From VXMO01 sp034422835 (lineage in GTDB: Bacteria; Chloroflexota; Dehalococcoidia; UBA6926): a DNA stretch of 64,000 nucleotides. The position numbers and the translations under genes are program-made. How positions within the stretch are numbered: position 1 is the first letter of the stretch; each line of letters opens with the position of its first letter. Positions 1 through 7,290 of this stretch are shown piece after piece. The notes below the pieces were generated by a model, which did no database searches, was not told where the DNA came from, and saw nothing but the letters and a program-made list of their open reading frames with translations. The stretch covers positions 124,001 through 188,000 of the forward strand of contig DAOUJJ010000007.1 in NCBI GenBank assembly GCA_034422835.1. The letters run 5' to 3'.

Positions 1-1
1 G

Positions 2-1378
2 CCGTACCGCATGTCCCGTACGCCGTGGCGCGTCATTAAACCTGCTCCCTCCGTCGGCCAACACACGGACGAGGTTCTCTCTGCCATTCCGAGCAGCCCC
101 TCTGTCATTCCGAGCGCAGCCGAGGAATCCAAAGACTCCGTTGCGCAGCCGCCTCCCGTCCCCGCGGGCGCACAGAACGGCCACGTCCCCACCAAACCCC
201 TGCAAGGCGTCCGAGTCGTTGATTTCACGCAGGCCGTCGCAGGGCCTGTTGCCACCGGATTTCTCGCCTTCCTGGGCGCGGACGTCATCAAGGTGGAGAC
301 GGATGCTCACCCGCAGCCGCGCAGGCCGGACACCGGCGGCTTTGCGGAACTCAATCGCGGCAAGCGCAGCGTTGCCATCAACGCCCAGCACCCCGAGGGA
401 CTGGATGTCGTCAAGCGGCTCATTGCGGAATCGGACGTTGTTATCGACAACTGGCGCGCGGGCGTTATGGATCGCATGGGTCTCGGATACGATGACCTGC
501 GAGAGGTCAAGCCGGACATCATCGCCGTCCAGATGCCCGGCCTGGGCCTGACCGGCCCCGCGCACCACTACATCACCTACGGCCAGATGATCTTCGGCTT
601 CTGCGGGCTCGGCTACATCTGGGGCCACAAAGACAGCACCATGACCACCCGACCCAAGCTGGGCTATACGGACTATGTTGCCGGGTCCGCGACCGTCGGC
701 GCGATTCTGACCGCACTTGAACACCGTACGCAGACCGGCGAGGGACAGTTCATCGAGGTGGCCCAGCTTGAGGGCCTTGCATCCACGCTGGGCGTGCTCT
801 ACATGGACTACACCATCAACGGCGTTGATGCGGTCGCGAACGGCAACAACTCAGAACGGTTCGCACCCCACGAGGTCTATGCCTGCCTCGGCCACGATGC
901 CTGGTGCGCCATCGTCTGCCGCGATGACGACGATTGGCGGCAGCTTGTTGTCGCCATGGAGTCGCCCGCATGGGCGCAGGACACCAAGTGGGACACGCTG
1001 GAAGGGCGAATCGCGAACAAGGAAGAGCTTGACCGCCGCATCGGCGAATGGACGGCTGAATTGAATCCGCAGCAGGTCTTTGACCGGCTTCATCGCCACG
1101 GGGTTCCGGCGGGGATGGACCAGGGCCCGGACAAGCTGGTGTGGGACCCGCACCTGCGAGAACGTGGCTCGGTCGTCACCGTTCAACCCCCTGCGCCGTG
1201 GGACGCGTCGCCGCCGCTCACGCACCCCGCTCTCAGCGCGCGCTTGTCCGAAACGCCCGGGCAATCAGACATCCCCGCCCCCACCTCCGGCCAACACAGC
1301 GACGACATCTATCGCAACGTGATTGGCTTGAGTGAAGAGGAAATCAAGAGCCTGACGGAGAGCGGGGCGTTGGTGTAG
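2..1378 (+). CDS. Tandem CaiB/BaiF family III CoA-transferase, 5' end outside window
   Basis: Family III CoA-transferases move CoA between carboxylic acids. The reading frame is open from the window edge. The first ~25 codons (PYRMSRTPWR...PAPSVGQHTDEVL) look like the usual C-terminal end of one CaiB domain. A ~40-residue Ser/Pro/Ala-rich linker follows, part of it encoded by a CATTCCGAG-type repeat at 84-139. A second, complete CaiB domain then begins at LQGVRVVDFTQAVAGP. The second domain shows the N-terminal ADVIKVE segment and the GYTDYVAG stretch that should hold the catalytic Asp, then ALEHRTQTGEGQ. The first ATG in view, at 11, lies inside the upstream domain's tail, so it is unlikely to be the true start. 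A crotonase gene follows after 32 bases, suggesting an acyl-CoA degradation operon. The substrate cannot be predicted. Confidence 0.85.
   Translation, partial: PYRMSRTPWRVIKPAPSVGQHTDEVLSAIPSSPSVIPSAAEESKDSVAQPPPVPAGAQNGHVPTKPLQGVRVVDFTQAVAGPVATGFLAFLGADVIKVETDAHPQPRRPDTGGFAELNRGKRSVAINAQHPEGLDVVKRLIAESDVVIDNWRAGVMDRMGLGYDDLREVKPDIIAVQMPGLGLTGPAHHYITYGQMIFGFCGLGYIWGHKDSTMTTRPKLGYTDYVAGSATVGAILTALEHRTQTGEGQFIEVAQLEGLASTLGVLYMDYTINGVDAVANGNNSERFAPHEVYACLGHDAWCAIVCRDDDDWRQLVVAMESPAWAQDTKWDTLEGRIANKEELDRRIGEWTAELNPQQVFDRLHRHGVPAGMDQGPDKLVWDPHLRERGSVVTVQPPAPWDASPPLTHPALSARLSETPGQSDIPAPTSGQHSDDIYRNVIGLSEEEIKSLTESGALV
84..139. repeat. CATTCCGAG-type dispersed repeat used as coding linker
   Basis: Two partial copies of a CATTCCGAG motif lie 20 bases apart. 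The second runs into a GAGGAATCC end, so the element has imperfect inverted ends (ATTCC...GGAAT). It resembles intergenic repeats of this kind seen in many bacterial genomes. Here it is read through in frame between two CoA-transferase domains. The family assignment is by eye only. Confidence 0.45.
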
Positions 1379-1410
1379 ATAGCGCCACGATTAACGAGAA
1401 GGAGGCACCC

Positions 1411-2301
1411 ATGACCACGACATATGAGAACATCCTGTATGAGCCGCAGAGGAACGGCGTGCTGATTACGCTGAACCGGCCTGAGGCGATGAACTCCCTC
1501 AACGTCGAGCTGCGGGCAGATCTCAACGCTGCGCTCGACGAGGCTGAGCAGGATGACAACATCCGATACATCGTTCTCACCGGCGCGGGCAGGGCATTCT
1601 CCGCCGGCGCGAATATGCGCGGCTCCCGCGACGGCTCACTCCCGCCAGTCGTCTGGCCGTATGGCCTCCGCGAGGGGCAGTCCATCGCGGAGTTCCTGGA
1701 CTCGTGGCGTGACGGTGACCGCAACGGCATCCGCGACCAGATGCGACGCTGGGAGTACCCAAAGCCCATCATCGGCGCGATCAATGGCTGGGCGCTCGGC
1801 GCGGCCTCGTGGCTCGCGCTCACAACCCACATCACCATCGCATCTGAGAACGCCGTCTTCGGCCAGCCGGAGGTGCGCCACATCTCCAACACCAACTTCA
1901 TCTGGGTGCTGCTGGCGGGCTACAAGAACGCCCTCCGGTATGCCCTCACCGGCGACCACATCGACGCGGAGGAGGCGCTCCGCATCGGCCTTGTCAACAA
2001 GGTTGTCCCGCATGATGACCTGCTTGAAGAGTGCTTCTACATCGGCGAGCGCATCGCGCTTGTGTCGCCTGAGACCGTGAAGATCAACCTGCACGTCGCG
2101 ACGATGGGACTGGAGATGATGGGGCTGGACAAGGCGTGGAGCCTGAACGCGGAGCTTGCCGCGCTCGCCCACACCTCACAGCGCGAAGATTTCAAGCGCC
2201 ACCTTGACGATGCCAACGAAAAGGGCGGCCTCCGCAGCTACATTGAGACGCGCGACGCCCCCTTCCAGCCGGAGCCTTTCGGCCCCCGCGCTCGACGCTA
2301 A
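1411..2301 (+). CDS. Enoyl-CoA hydratase/isomerase (crotonase) family protein
   Basis: A 296-residue crotonase-fold protein acting on an acyl-CoA thioester. The two oxyanion-hole segments are visible: AFSAGANMRG (residues 62-71) and NGWALGAA (125-132). One acidic position of true hydratases is kept (E154 in GQPEVR). The glycine-rich segment that normally follows, and the second catalytic Glu in the helix before LTGD, are replaced (NTNFIWVLLAGYKNALRYALTGD region). It is therefore probably a crotonase with another reaction (isomerase, decarboxylase or hydrolase) rather than a classical enoyl-CoA hydratase. A good Shine-Dalgarno (GAAGGAGG) precedes the ATG. It is likely co-transcribed with the CoA-transferase 32 bases upstream. 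Confidence 0.88.
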   Translation: MTTTYENILYEPQRNGVLITLNRPEAMNSLNVELRADLNAALDEAEQDDNIRYIVLTGAGRAFSAGANMRGSRDGSLPPVVWPYGLREGQSIAEFLDSWRDGDRNGIRDQMRRWEYPKPIIGAINGWALGAASWLALTTHITIASENAVFGQPEVRHISNTNFIWVLLAGYKNALRYALTGDHIDAEEALRIGLVNKVVPHDDLLEECFYIGERIALVSPETVKINLHVATMGLEMMGLDKAWSLNAELAALAHTSQREDFKRHLDDANEKGGLRSYIETRDAPFQPEPFGPRARR

Positions 2302-2324
2302 ACCCAATCCTCTGAAGATTTCTG

Positions 2325-4334
2325 TCAGGGCATCCTGAGGTGGGGCGGCGTGCGCTGGGCGCAATAGGCGCAGTGGTCATCACGGAGTTCGGAGACCGCT
2401 GGATTCCGGCTTTCGCCGGAATGAGGTAAAGATGCCCGGGTTCCTGCTTGGGTCAGTAATCGATCCAACAGGCAGAGGGGTAGGCCGACGACGTTCAGAT
2501 AACAGCCGTTGAGTTCTGCGACGGGGCGGAACTCCGGGTGCTGGATGCCATAGGCGCCTGCCTTATCGAACGGGTCGCCGGTGGCGATGTAGGTTTCAAT
2601 TTCTTCGTCTGTGTAGTTGCGCATGCGGCCTGTGGTCACAAGGTGGTCGACGATTGGGTTGGGGTTGTCGCCGGGTGGTATGACGGCGATGGCGGTTATG
2701 ACCTGGTGGTCACCCTCCCGAAGCGTCCGAAGCATCCGGCGTGCCTCATCTGCGTTTTGTGGTTTGTTGAGGATACGGCCATCCGGGGCGACAACAATGG
2801 TGTCTGCACCCACGACCGGGACTGTTGCGCTTTCGTGTGCCACAGATTGGGCTTTTCTAAGGGCGAGGTTCTGGGCGTAGCTGATGGGGTCGGATTCTGC
2901 GGGGAGGTCCGATGGATTCCGGCTTTCGCCGGAATGAGGGGAGTGTAAGGGGGCGAGGCGGGGTTCATGCGTAGCGGGCGGCTCGATGGTGGCAGCGGGG
3001 GCAAGGGCGGCGAAGGGGCTGTTCCGGTGGGTGAGGATTTCGCGGCGGCGGGCAGACGTGGAGGCGAGGACAAAGGCGTCCTGCGGCATTCTCTCTAATG
3101 TGGAAACGCTTTCTATGTGGTAGGTGTGGGGAAACATATCGACGGGCGTGACATCGGTCAGCATGTAGCCGCATAGGATCAGGCGGTTCAGGTCGCGGGC
3201 GAGGGTGGCAGGGTCACAGGAAACGTAGACGATGCGGCGCGGCTGGAGTCGGCGTAAGGCATCGATGACCTCGGGATAGCAGCCTGCGCGCGGCGGATCG
3301 AGGATAACGGCGTCGACTCGCTCATCAAGTTCCGGCAGGGCCTCCTCCGTCTTGGCCAGTACCATCTCCACGTTGGGGAAAGTCGCGAGATTGACTTCGG
3401 CGTCGCGGACGGCGGCGGCGGACTCCTCGATGGCGATGACACGCCCGACCATCGGGGCGATAAGAGCGGCAATCGTGCCAACACCCGCGTAAGCATCAAC
3501 GATAGTGTCAGACGATGTGGGACGGAGGCGGTCCCTGACCAGGGCCATCATGCGCTCCGCCTGGGCGGTGTTGACCTGGAAGAAGGATGCCGCGGACACC
3601 TTGAACGGCACATTGAAAAGTCGTTCCTCATAGGAATCCTGGCCGGTTTCTACACCCCGTTCATCGCCGCGGCCGTTGAGGGCAGGATGGATAAGCATCT
3701 CCCCCGTGTTATGGCCAATACGTACGGCAAGTTGACGCTCGCGGTTGGTGAGCGCGCCATCCAGCTTGCGCTTGATGTCGTTGATGCGCGGGTCCATGAT
3801 CAGGCACTCATCGATGGGTTCGAACCGATGCGTGTGCCAATGGGTGAATCCGGTTGTGCCTTCTCGTCGTACGGTGAATCGGGCATTGTTGCGGTAATTC
3901 CATGGGTTTTCAGCGGCGAGGATGGGGTTAACAGGTGGATCGACGATATGCCCAATACGCCGGAGCTGATCGGTGAGAACGCTCTGCTTGATTCTGCCCT
4001 GCCCTTCATACGAGATGTGCTGGAGCTGGCAACCGCCGCACGCGCCAAAATGCGGGCAGCATGGTTCCACGCGCTCCGGTGACGGTCGCAAGACTTCTAC
4101 GACTTCGGCAACGATGTATGTGGGGTGCTCCTCACGTACTTCAACGACGACGCGCTCGCCTGCAATGCCGTAGGAGGCGAGCACGATCTTGCCGTCGTCA
4201 CGGCGTCCGACGGCCTCACCCTGATGGCCCGGGCGCTCAAGCTCAAGCGTGAGTCGCTGCGGCGGGCCTTGAGGAGTGGGAGATTTGCCGTTTCGCGGAG
4301 GAAAGCGGCGGTGTTTCTTTCTGCTGGCTTTCAT
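2325..4334 (-). CDS. Fusion of RlmD/RumA-like 23S rRNA uridine C5-methyltransferase and Maf nucleotide pyrophosphatase
   Basis: The N-terminal part is a TrmA/RumA-type RNA m5U methyltransferase. It has a TRAM-like start, the iron-sulfur motif CCPHFGACGGCQLQH, the SAM motif DAYAGVGT, LDPPRAG, and the catalytic Cys in VSCDPATLARDL. A Maf/YhdE-type house-cleaning nucleotide pyrophosphatase follows without a stop (ASTSARRREIL, VVGADTIVV, NKPQNADEARRML, DKAGAYGIQ). Two copies of a palindromic repeat are translated in frame as PHSGESRNP, at 2914-2939 in a loop of the Maf domain and at 2401-2426 in the C-terminal tail. I chose the ATG at 4334 (MKASRKKHRR). An upstream in-frame ATG at 4418 would add 28 residues that do not look like the family. 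No clear ribosome site precedes 4334. The two enzymes act in unrelated pathways (rRNA modification and nucleotide-pool sanitation). Confidence 0.88.
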   Translation of the reverse strand: MKASRKKHRRFPPRNGKSPTPQGPPQRLTLELERPGHQGEAVGRRDDGKIVLASYGIAGERVVVEVREEHPTYIVAEVVEVLRPSPERVEPCCPHFGACGGCQLQHISYEGQGRIKQSVLTDQLRRIGHIVDPPVNPILAAENPWNYRNNARFTVRREGTTGFTHWHTHRFEPIDECLIMDPRINDIKRKLDGALTNRERQLAVRIGHNTGEMLIHPALNGRGDERGVETGQDSYEERLFNVPFKVSAASFFQVNTAQAERMMALVRDRLRPTSSDTIVDAYAGVGTIAALIAPMVGRVIAIEESAAAVRDAEVNLATFPNVEMVLAKTEEALPELDERVDAVILDPPRAGCYPEVIDALRRLQPRRIVYVSCDPATLARDLNRLILCGYMLTDVTPVDMFPHTYHIESVSTLERMPQDAFVLASTSARRREILTHRNSPFAALAPAATIEPPATHEPRLAPLHSPHSGESRNPSDLPAESDPISYAQNLALRKAQSVAHESATVPVVGADTIVVAPDGRILNKPQNADEARRMLRTLREGDHQVITAIAVIPPGDNPNPIVDHLVTTGRMRNYTDEEIETYIATGDPFDKAGAYGIQHPEFRPVAELNGCYLNVVGLPLCLLDRLLTQAGTRASLPHSGESRNPAVSELRDDHCAYCAQRTPPHLRMP
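2401..2426. repeat. Palindromic repeat copy 1 (ATTCCGGC-TTTC-GCCGGAAT), in coding sequence
   Basis: A perfect 8-bp inverted repeat ATTCCGGC / GCCGGAAT with a TTTC loop, flanked by GG and GAGG. It lies inside the C-terminal tail of the methyltransferase-Maf fusion, where the minus strand reads PHSGESRNP. The same 26 bases recur at 2914-2939 and 11235-11260 in the same orientation. Confidence 0.9.
2914..2939. repeat. Palindromic repeat copy 2, inside the Maf domain
   Basis: Identical over 26 bases to the copies at 2401 and 11235. It is read on the minus strand in the same phase as copy 1 (PHSGESRNP). It sits between the end of the first Maf beta-strands and the YAQNLALRKAQ helix, so it extends a surface loop. 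The flanking bases (GAT before, GGAG after) also match the copy at 11235. Confidence 0.92.
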
Positions 4335-4462
4335 CGTCTCGAACTTAGGGTAGCGGTCAGATAAAGGGGCGGGCAAGGAAAGGGAGGGGACGCGGAACTT
4401 GGCACAGTGTGCTAACATTTACGAAGCACAAAGCGGCGGATTCAGGTGGGGAGTAACGATCC

Positions 4463-5704
4463 GTGGCAGGTATCTTATTTGGCGTGGGAGACCGCCGCGA
4501 TCTTGATCGCGCGGCTGAAAAAGGCAACGCGCCGTTCGACGGGATGTACGCGGCAACCGAAGACGGTTTTTGGGCTCTGCGCCAACGACTCATCGAGGAA
4601 AAAGAGACGGCAGGCGTCTCCGTGATGATTTCACCGGGGGATCGTATTCCCCGCGTGCAGCTCATTGAAGAGCTACTGCGCCTGGAGGCGATGGGTGTTG
4701 AGTTGATCTCCGTGGAAGCGCAGGGACATCCGCTTGAGATTGCCCTGATCCCGGAGAATGGCGCGGCGCCATCAGACCGGGGGGAGATGATTCGGCAAAG
4801 CATGGCGCGCAAGGCCCTGCGCGGTGTCGTTCTGGGCAGGATTCCGTATGGATATAAGACGGGCGACCGCGGCCAGTTGGAAGAACACCCCGAGGAAGCG
4901 CCCGTCGTCAAGATCATCTTTGGGCTTGCCGCACAGGGCAAAGGCATCCGCGCCATTGTGGCGGAATTGAATTCCCGCGGGCTGCGAACACGCCGGGGAG
5001 GCGCGTGGAGCATCGTCACGATTCGTGACATGCTGCGAAACCGCGTCTACACCGGCGCCTACAACCGATTGGGCGCGCGTGTTGCCAGGAACCACCCTGC
5101 CCTCGTCGCATCCCCGTTGTTCAAGGAGATCCAGGATCGGCTTGATGAGCGGGCAAAGCGCGCAGGATACGGGGCGGGGAGGCCGTACCTTTTGTCCGGC
5201 ACGGCAATCTGCAGCGCATGCGGCAGCAATATGGTGGGCGTGACACGCCGCCAATCATGGACACGAAATGACGGGTCTTCAGGATCCAACACATACCGCT
5301 ACTACCAATGCGAGGCCGCGACGAACCAGGGGCGCTGCTCATACCACACCCGGCGTTCACGGGAGTTGGACGCGGCGGTGCTAGCCCGGGTTGGCCTGGA
5401 CGGGATTGCCTCGCGAATCGAGGCAGCAGTCAATCTACGGATAAGCAACCTGGCCCGGGAGGCGTCAAAGGGCCGAATCCCGGCGCAGGATATTCGATCG
5501 GCGGCGCAGTTGCTGTTCCACGAGGCGGGGCGTCTGCGGGACGCGACGCGGACGCACGGGAGCGCATCGGTGGCAATCGAATCTCTTCTGCAATTGGCGG
5601 ATGAGGACATGGCGCTCCACTCCCTGCTGCGCGACGTGGTGCTGTTGGGGGTATCACGGATAGTCGTTGGTGAGAAGGACGCCCGCGTCACTCTCAGGAA
5701 GTGA
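4463..5704 (+). CDS. Serine-recombinase-family protein with degenerate catalytic domain
   Basis: 413 residues. The Recombinase domain is clear (GRIPYGYK at 125-132, then GIRAIVAELNSRGLRTRRGGAWSIVTIRDMLRNRVYTG). It is followed by a zinc ribbon with Cys250, Cys253, Cys283 and Cys292 and a helical C-terminus. The first ~100 residues match only the later part of a resolvase domain (LIEELLRLEAMGVELISVEA). The N-terminal Arg-x-Ser...Gln motif with the nucleophilic serine is not visible. The GTG start is well supported: an in-frame TAA lies at 4454-4456 and GGGGAG (4448-4453) sits 9 bases upstream. No attachment site, transposon end or other mobile gene was seen nearby. It may be a domesticated DNA-binding protein. 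Confidence 0.8.
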   Translation: MAGILFGVGDRRDLDRAAEKGNAPFDGMYAATEDGFWALRQRLIEEKETAGVSVMISPGDRIPRVQLIEELLRLEAMGVELISVEAQGHPLEIALIPENGAAPSDRGEMIRQSMARKALRGVVLGRIPYGYKTGDRGQLEEHPEEAPVVKIIFGLAAQGKGIRAIVAELNSRGLRTRRGGAWSIVTIRDMLRNRVYTGAYNRLGARVARNHPALVASPLFKEIQDRLDERAKRAGYGAGRPYLLSGTAICSACGSNMVGVTRRQSWTRNDGSSGSNTYRYYQCEAATNQGRCSYHTRRSRELDAAVLARVGLDGIASRIEAAVNLRISNLAREASKGRIPAQDIRSAAQLLFHEAGRLRDATRTHGSASVAIESLLQLADEDMALHSLLRDVVLLGVSRIVVGEKDARVTLRK

Positions 5705-5717
5705 CCGAGATACCCTC

Positions 5718-6293
5718 TTGATCATCGGCTTGATTTCCGATACGCACGTGCCGGAGGCGCCGTTGGCGCTGCCGGAGAGCGCGCTAGAGATTTTTTCCGG
5801 TGCAGGGGCAGAGTTCATTCTCCATGCGGGCGATATCTACAGCCCGTCATGCCTTGATGAGCTGGAACGCGCCGCGCCCGTGTACGCGTGTGAGGGGAAC
5901 GGTGATTTCTTTCGGAAGATTACGGACCCACGCATCGAACGCACACGTGTTATGGAGGTCGAGGGATTTTCGATCGGACTAACGCACGGGCTGGCGATTC
6001 CGGAGTTTCCTCCGCATCGCACCATCGAATCCGTGATGAATCACGAGTTCGAGCAGGCCGTGGACATCATCATCTTCGGAGACACGCACACAGAGGAGGT
6101 CGTCAAGGTCAGGGACGTGCTGTGCGTGAACCCGGGAAGTCCCACCCTGCCCCACAACCTTGATCATCTTGTCGGGACTGTGGGGCTGCTTGAGTTGAAT
6201 CGCGGGGAGGAGCCGCAAGTCCGCATCATTCGGCTTGAAACGCTGGAGGAGCTGGATATGGAGAACCCCGTGAAATGGTGGAGTGTCAGATAG
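5718..6293 (+). CDS. YfcE/MJ0936-type metallophosphoesterase
   Basis: A small calcineurin-like phosphodiesterase. The metal-binding motifs are in order: LISDTH near the N-terminus, LHAGDIYS, CEGNGD, THG and FGDTHTEEV, followed by VNPGSPTLP. About 190 residues is normal for the family. It starts 13 bases after the recombinase stop. The frame has no ATG near the conserved start, so I chose the TTG at 5718 (MIIGLISDTH). TTG 5667 and GTG 5670 are alternatives that overlap the recombinase. The substrate is unknown; YfcE-like enzymes hydrolyse phosphodiesters in vitro. It is probably translated from the recombinase transcript. Confidence 0.85.
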   Translation: MIIGLISDTHVPEAPLALPESALEIFSGAGAEFILHAGDIYSPSCLDELERAAPVYACEGNGDFFRKITDPRIERTRVMEVEGFSIGLTHGLAIPEFPPHRTIESVMNHEFEQAVDIIIFGDTHTEEVVKVRDVLCVNPGSPTLPHNLDHLVGTVGLLELNRGEEPQVRIIRLETLEELDMENPVKWWSVR

Positions 6294-6312
6294 GAATAAT
6301 CGGGCTGTCTTC

Positions 6313-6342
6313 TTGACCGAAGGCGGGGGCGGCACGTATCAT
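6313..6342 (+). promoter_or_regulatory. Predicted sigma-A-type promoter for rplU-rpmA-rpmE
   Basis: TTGACC (6313-6318), an 18-base spacer and TATCAT (6337-6342). Transcription would begin near 6349, just past the only upstream in-frame ATG of rplU (6345). That bears directly on which rplU start is used. Confidence 0.6.
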
Positions 6343-6368
6343 TGATGCCACTTTCGCCACACAATCCA

Positions 6369-6375
6369 CGAGGTG
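6369..6375 (+). promoter_or_regulatory. Shine-Dalgarno site that decides the rplU start
   Basis: CGAGGTG lies five bases before the ATC at 6381. This is normal spacing for initiation at that codon and no other start-like codon in frame fits it. Confidence 0.5.
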
Positions 6376-6380
6376 TTTCC

Positions 6381-6698
6381 ATCAACTACGCAATCGTCCA
6401 GACGGGCGGCAAGCAGTATCGTGTGTCCCCCGGCCAGAGGGTTTCAGTGGAGAAGCTCGATGCCGAGGAAGGGGAACTCATCGAGCTTGACCAGGTTCTG
6501 ATGATTACCAACGATGATGACATCGCTGTTGGAACGCCGACAATCGAAGGGGCGAAGGTGATCGCGGAGGTCGAGAAGCAGGGCAAGGACAAGAAGATCA
6601 TCGTCTTCAAGTACAAGTCCAAGGTGCGCTATCGACGCAAGCGTGGACATCGGCAGCCGATCACGGAACTGCTCGTGCGGGAGATCGTTCCCGCCTAG
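6381..6698 (+). CDS. rplU: Ribosomal protein L21, apparent AUC start
   Basis: Large-subunit protein L21, which binds 23S rRNA. The conserved start YAIVQTGGKQYRV and the later KVRYRRKRGHRQ block are present. From codon 6381 the protein is 105 residues, the normal length. That codon is ATC. A strong Shine-Dalgarno-like CGAGGTG ends at 6375, five bases upstream. No ATG, GTG or TTG lies in frame between 6348 and the conserved region. The in-frame ATG at 6345 would add 12 residues (MPLSPHNPRGVS) foreign to the family, and it falls at or before the predicted transcription start. Initiation at AUC is therefore the best reading; the extended form from 6345 (or TTG 6342) is the alternative. rpmA and rpmE follow in the usual order. 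Confidence 0.88.
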   Translation: MNYAIVQTGGKQYRVSPGQRVSVEKLDAEEGELIELDQVLMITNDDDIAVGTPTIEGAKVIAEVEKQGKDKKIIVFKYKSKVRYRRKRGHRQPITELLVREIVPA

Positions 6699-6738
6699 CC
6701 CGGCATCCTGGAAACCAAGAGAAAAGGGATAAACAGCA

Positions 6739-6999
6739 ATGGCGCATAAGAAGGGCGGCGGAACCACTCGAAACGGCCGCGACAGCCAGGGACAGCGGCT
6801 GGGCGTGAAGCGCTATGACGGCGAGACCGTGCGCGCAGGAACAATCATCCTGCGGCAGCGCGGAACAAAGATCTTTGAGGGAACCAATGTCGGGCGTGGT
6901 CGTGATTTCACGCTGTATTCCCTGATTGACGGCACGGTCAAGTTCGAGCATCAGACTCGCGCCAAGAAGCGTGTCAGCGTCTATCCCGTCGAGGCGTAG
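6739..6999 (+). CDS. rpmA: Ribosomal protein L27
   Basis: 86 residues, the family's usual length. It begins MAHKKGGGTTRNGRDSQGQRLG, the conserved N-terminus that reaches the peptidyl-transferase centre, and includes the GTKIFEGTNVGRGRDFTL core. The start is MAHKK directly, so no N-terminal propeptide needs cleavage (unlike many Firmicutes). It lies 40 bases after rplU and 30 bases before rpmE, in one ribosomal transcript. Confidence 0.97.
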   Translation: MAHKKGGGTTRNGRDSQGQRLGVKRYDGETVRAGTIILRQRGTKIFEGTNVGRGRDFTLYSLIDGTVKFEHQTRAKKRVSVYPVEA

Positions 7000-7029
7000 C
7001 AGCGCCTTTCACTTGCGGAGAGCATAACC

Positions 7030-7263
7030 ATGAAGCCGGGAATTCATCCTGAGTACTACCAAACACAGGTGACGTGCGCGTGTGGGACATCGTGGACGAC
7101 GGGCGCGACGACGCCTGAGATTCGCGTGGACGTGTGCAATACGTGCCATCCGTTCTTCACGGGGCAGCAGCGCATTGTCGATACGCTTGGCCGCGTTGAG
7201 CGGCTGCGTCGCCGCTACGCGCAGACGACCCAGCGGCAGGGCCGGCAAGAGGACCAGGGTTAA
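7030..7263 (+). CDS. rpmE: Ribosomal protein L31, zinc-binding type
   Basis: 77 residues with the MKPGIHPEYYQTQVTCACG start and VCNTCHPFFTGQQRIVDTLGRVERLRRRY. Four cysteines (CAC near residue 16-18 and CNTC near 37-40) mark the zinc-containing (C+) form. The C-terminal ~12 residues are a variable polar tail. It is third in the rplU-rpmA-rpmE run, with the DUF1385 gene 27 bases downstream. Confidence 0.97.
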   Translation: MKPGIHPEYYQTQVTCACGTSWTTGATTPEIRVDVCNTCHPFFTGQQRIVDTLGRVERLRRRYAQTTQRQGRQEDQG

Positions 7264-7290
7264 CTTTCGTTACGCGGTCGCCGCACAGCG

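Noticed and set aside
4463..5704. Integrated mobile element around the recombinase
   Set aside because: No transposase, integrase partners, att-like repeats, tRNA target or compositional shift; flanking genes are housekeeping.
6342..6380. Frameshift or genuine N-terminal extension of L21
   Set aside because: The extension is unlike the family and the predicted RNA start lies past its ATG; kept only as the alternative to an AUC start.
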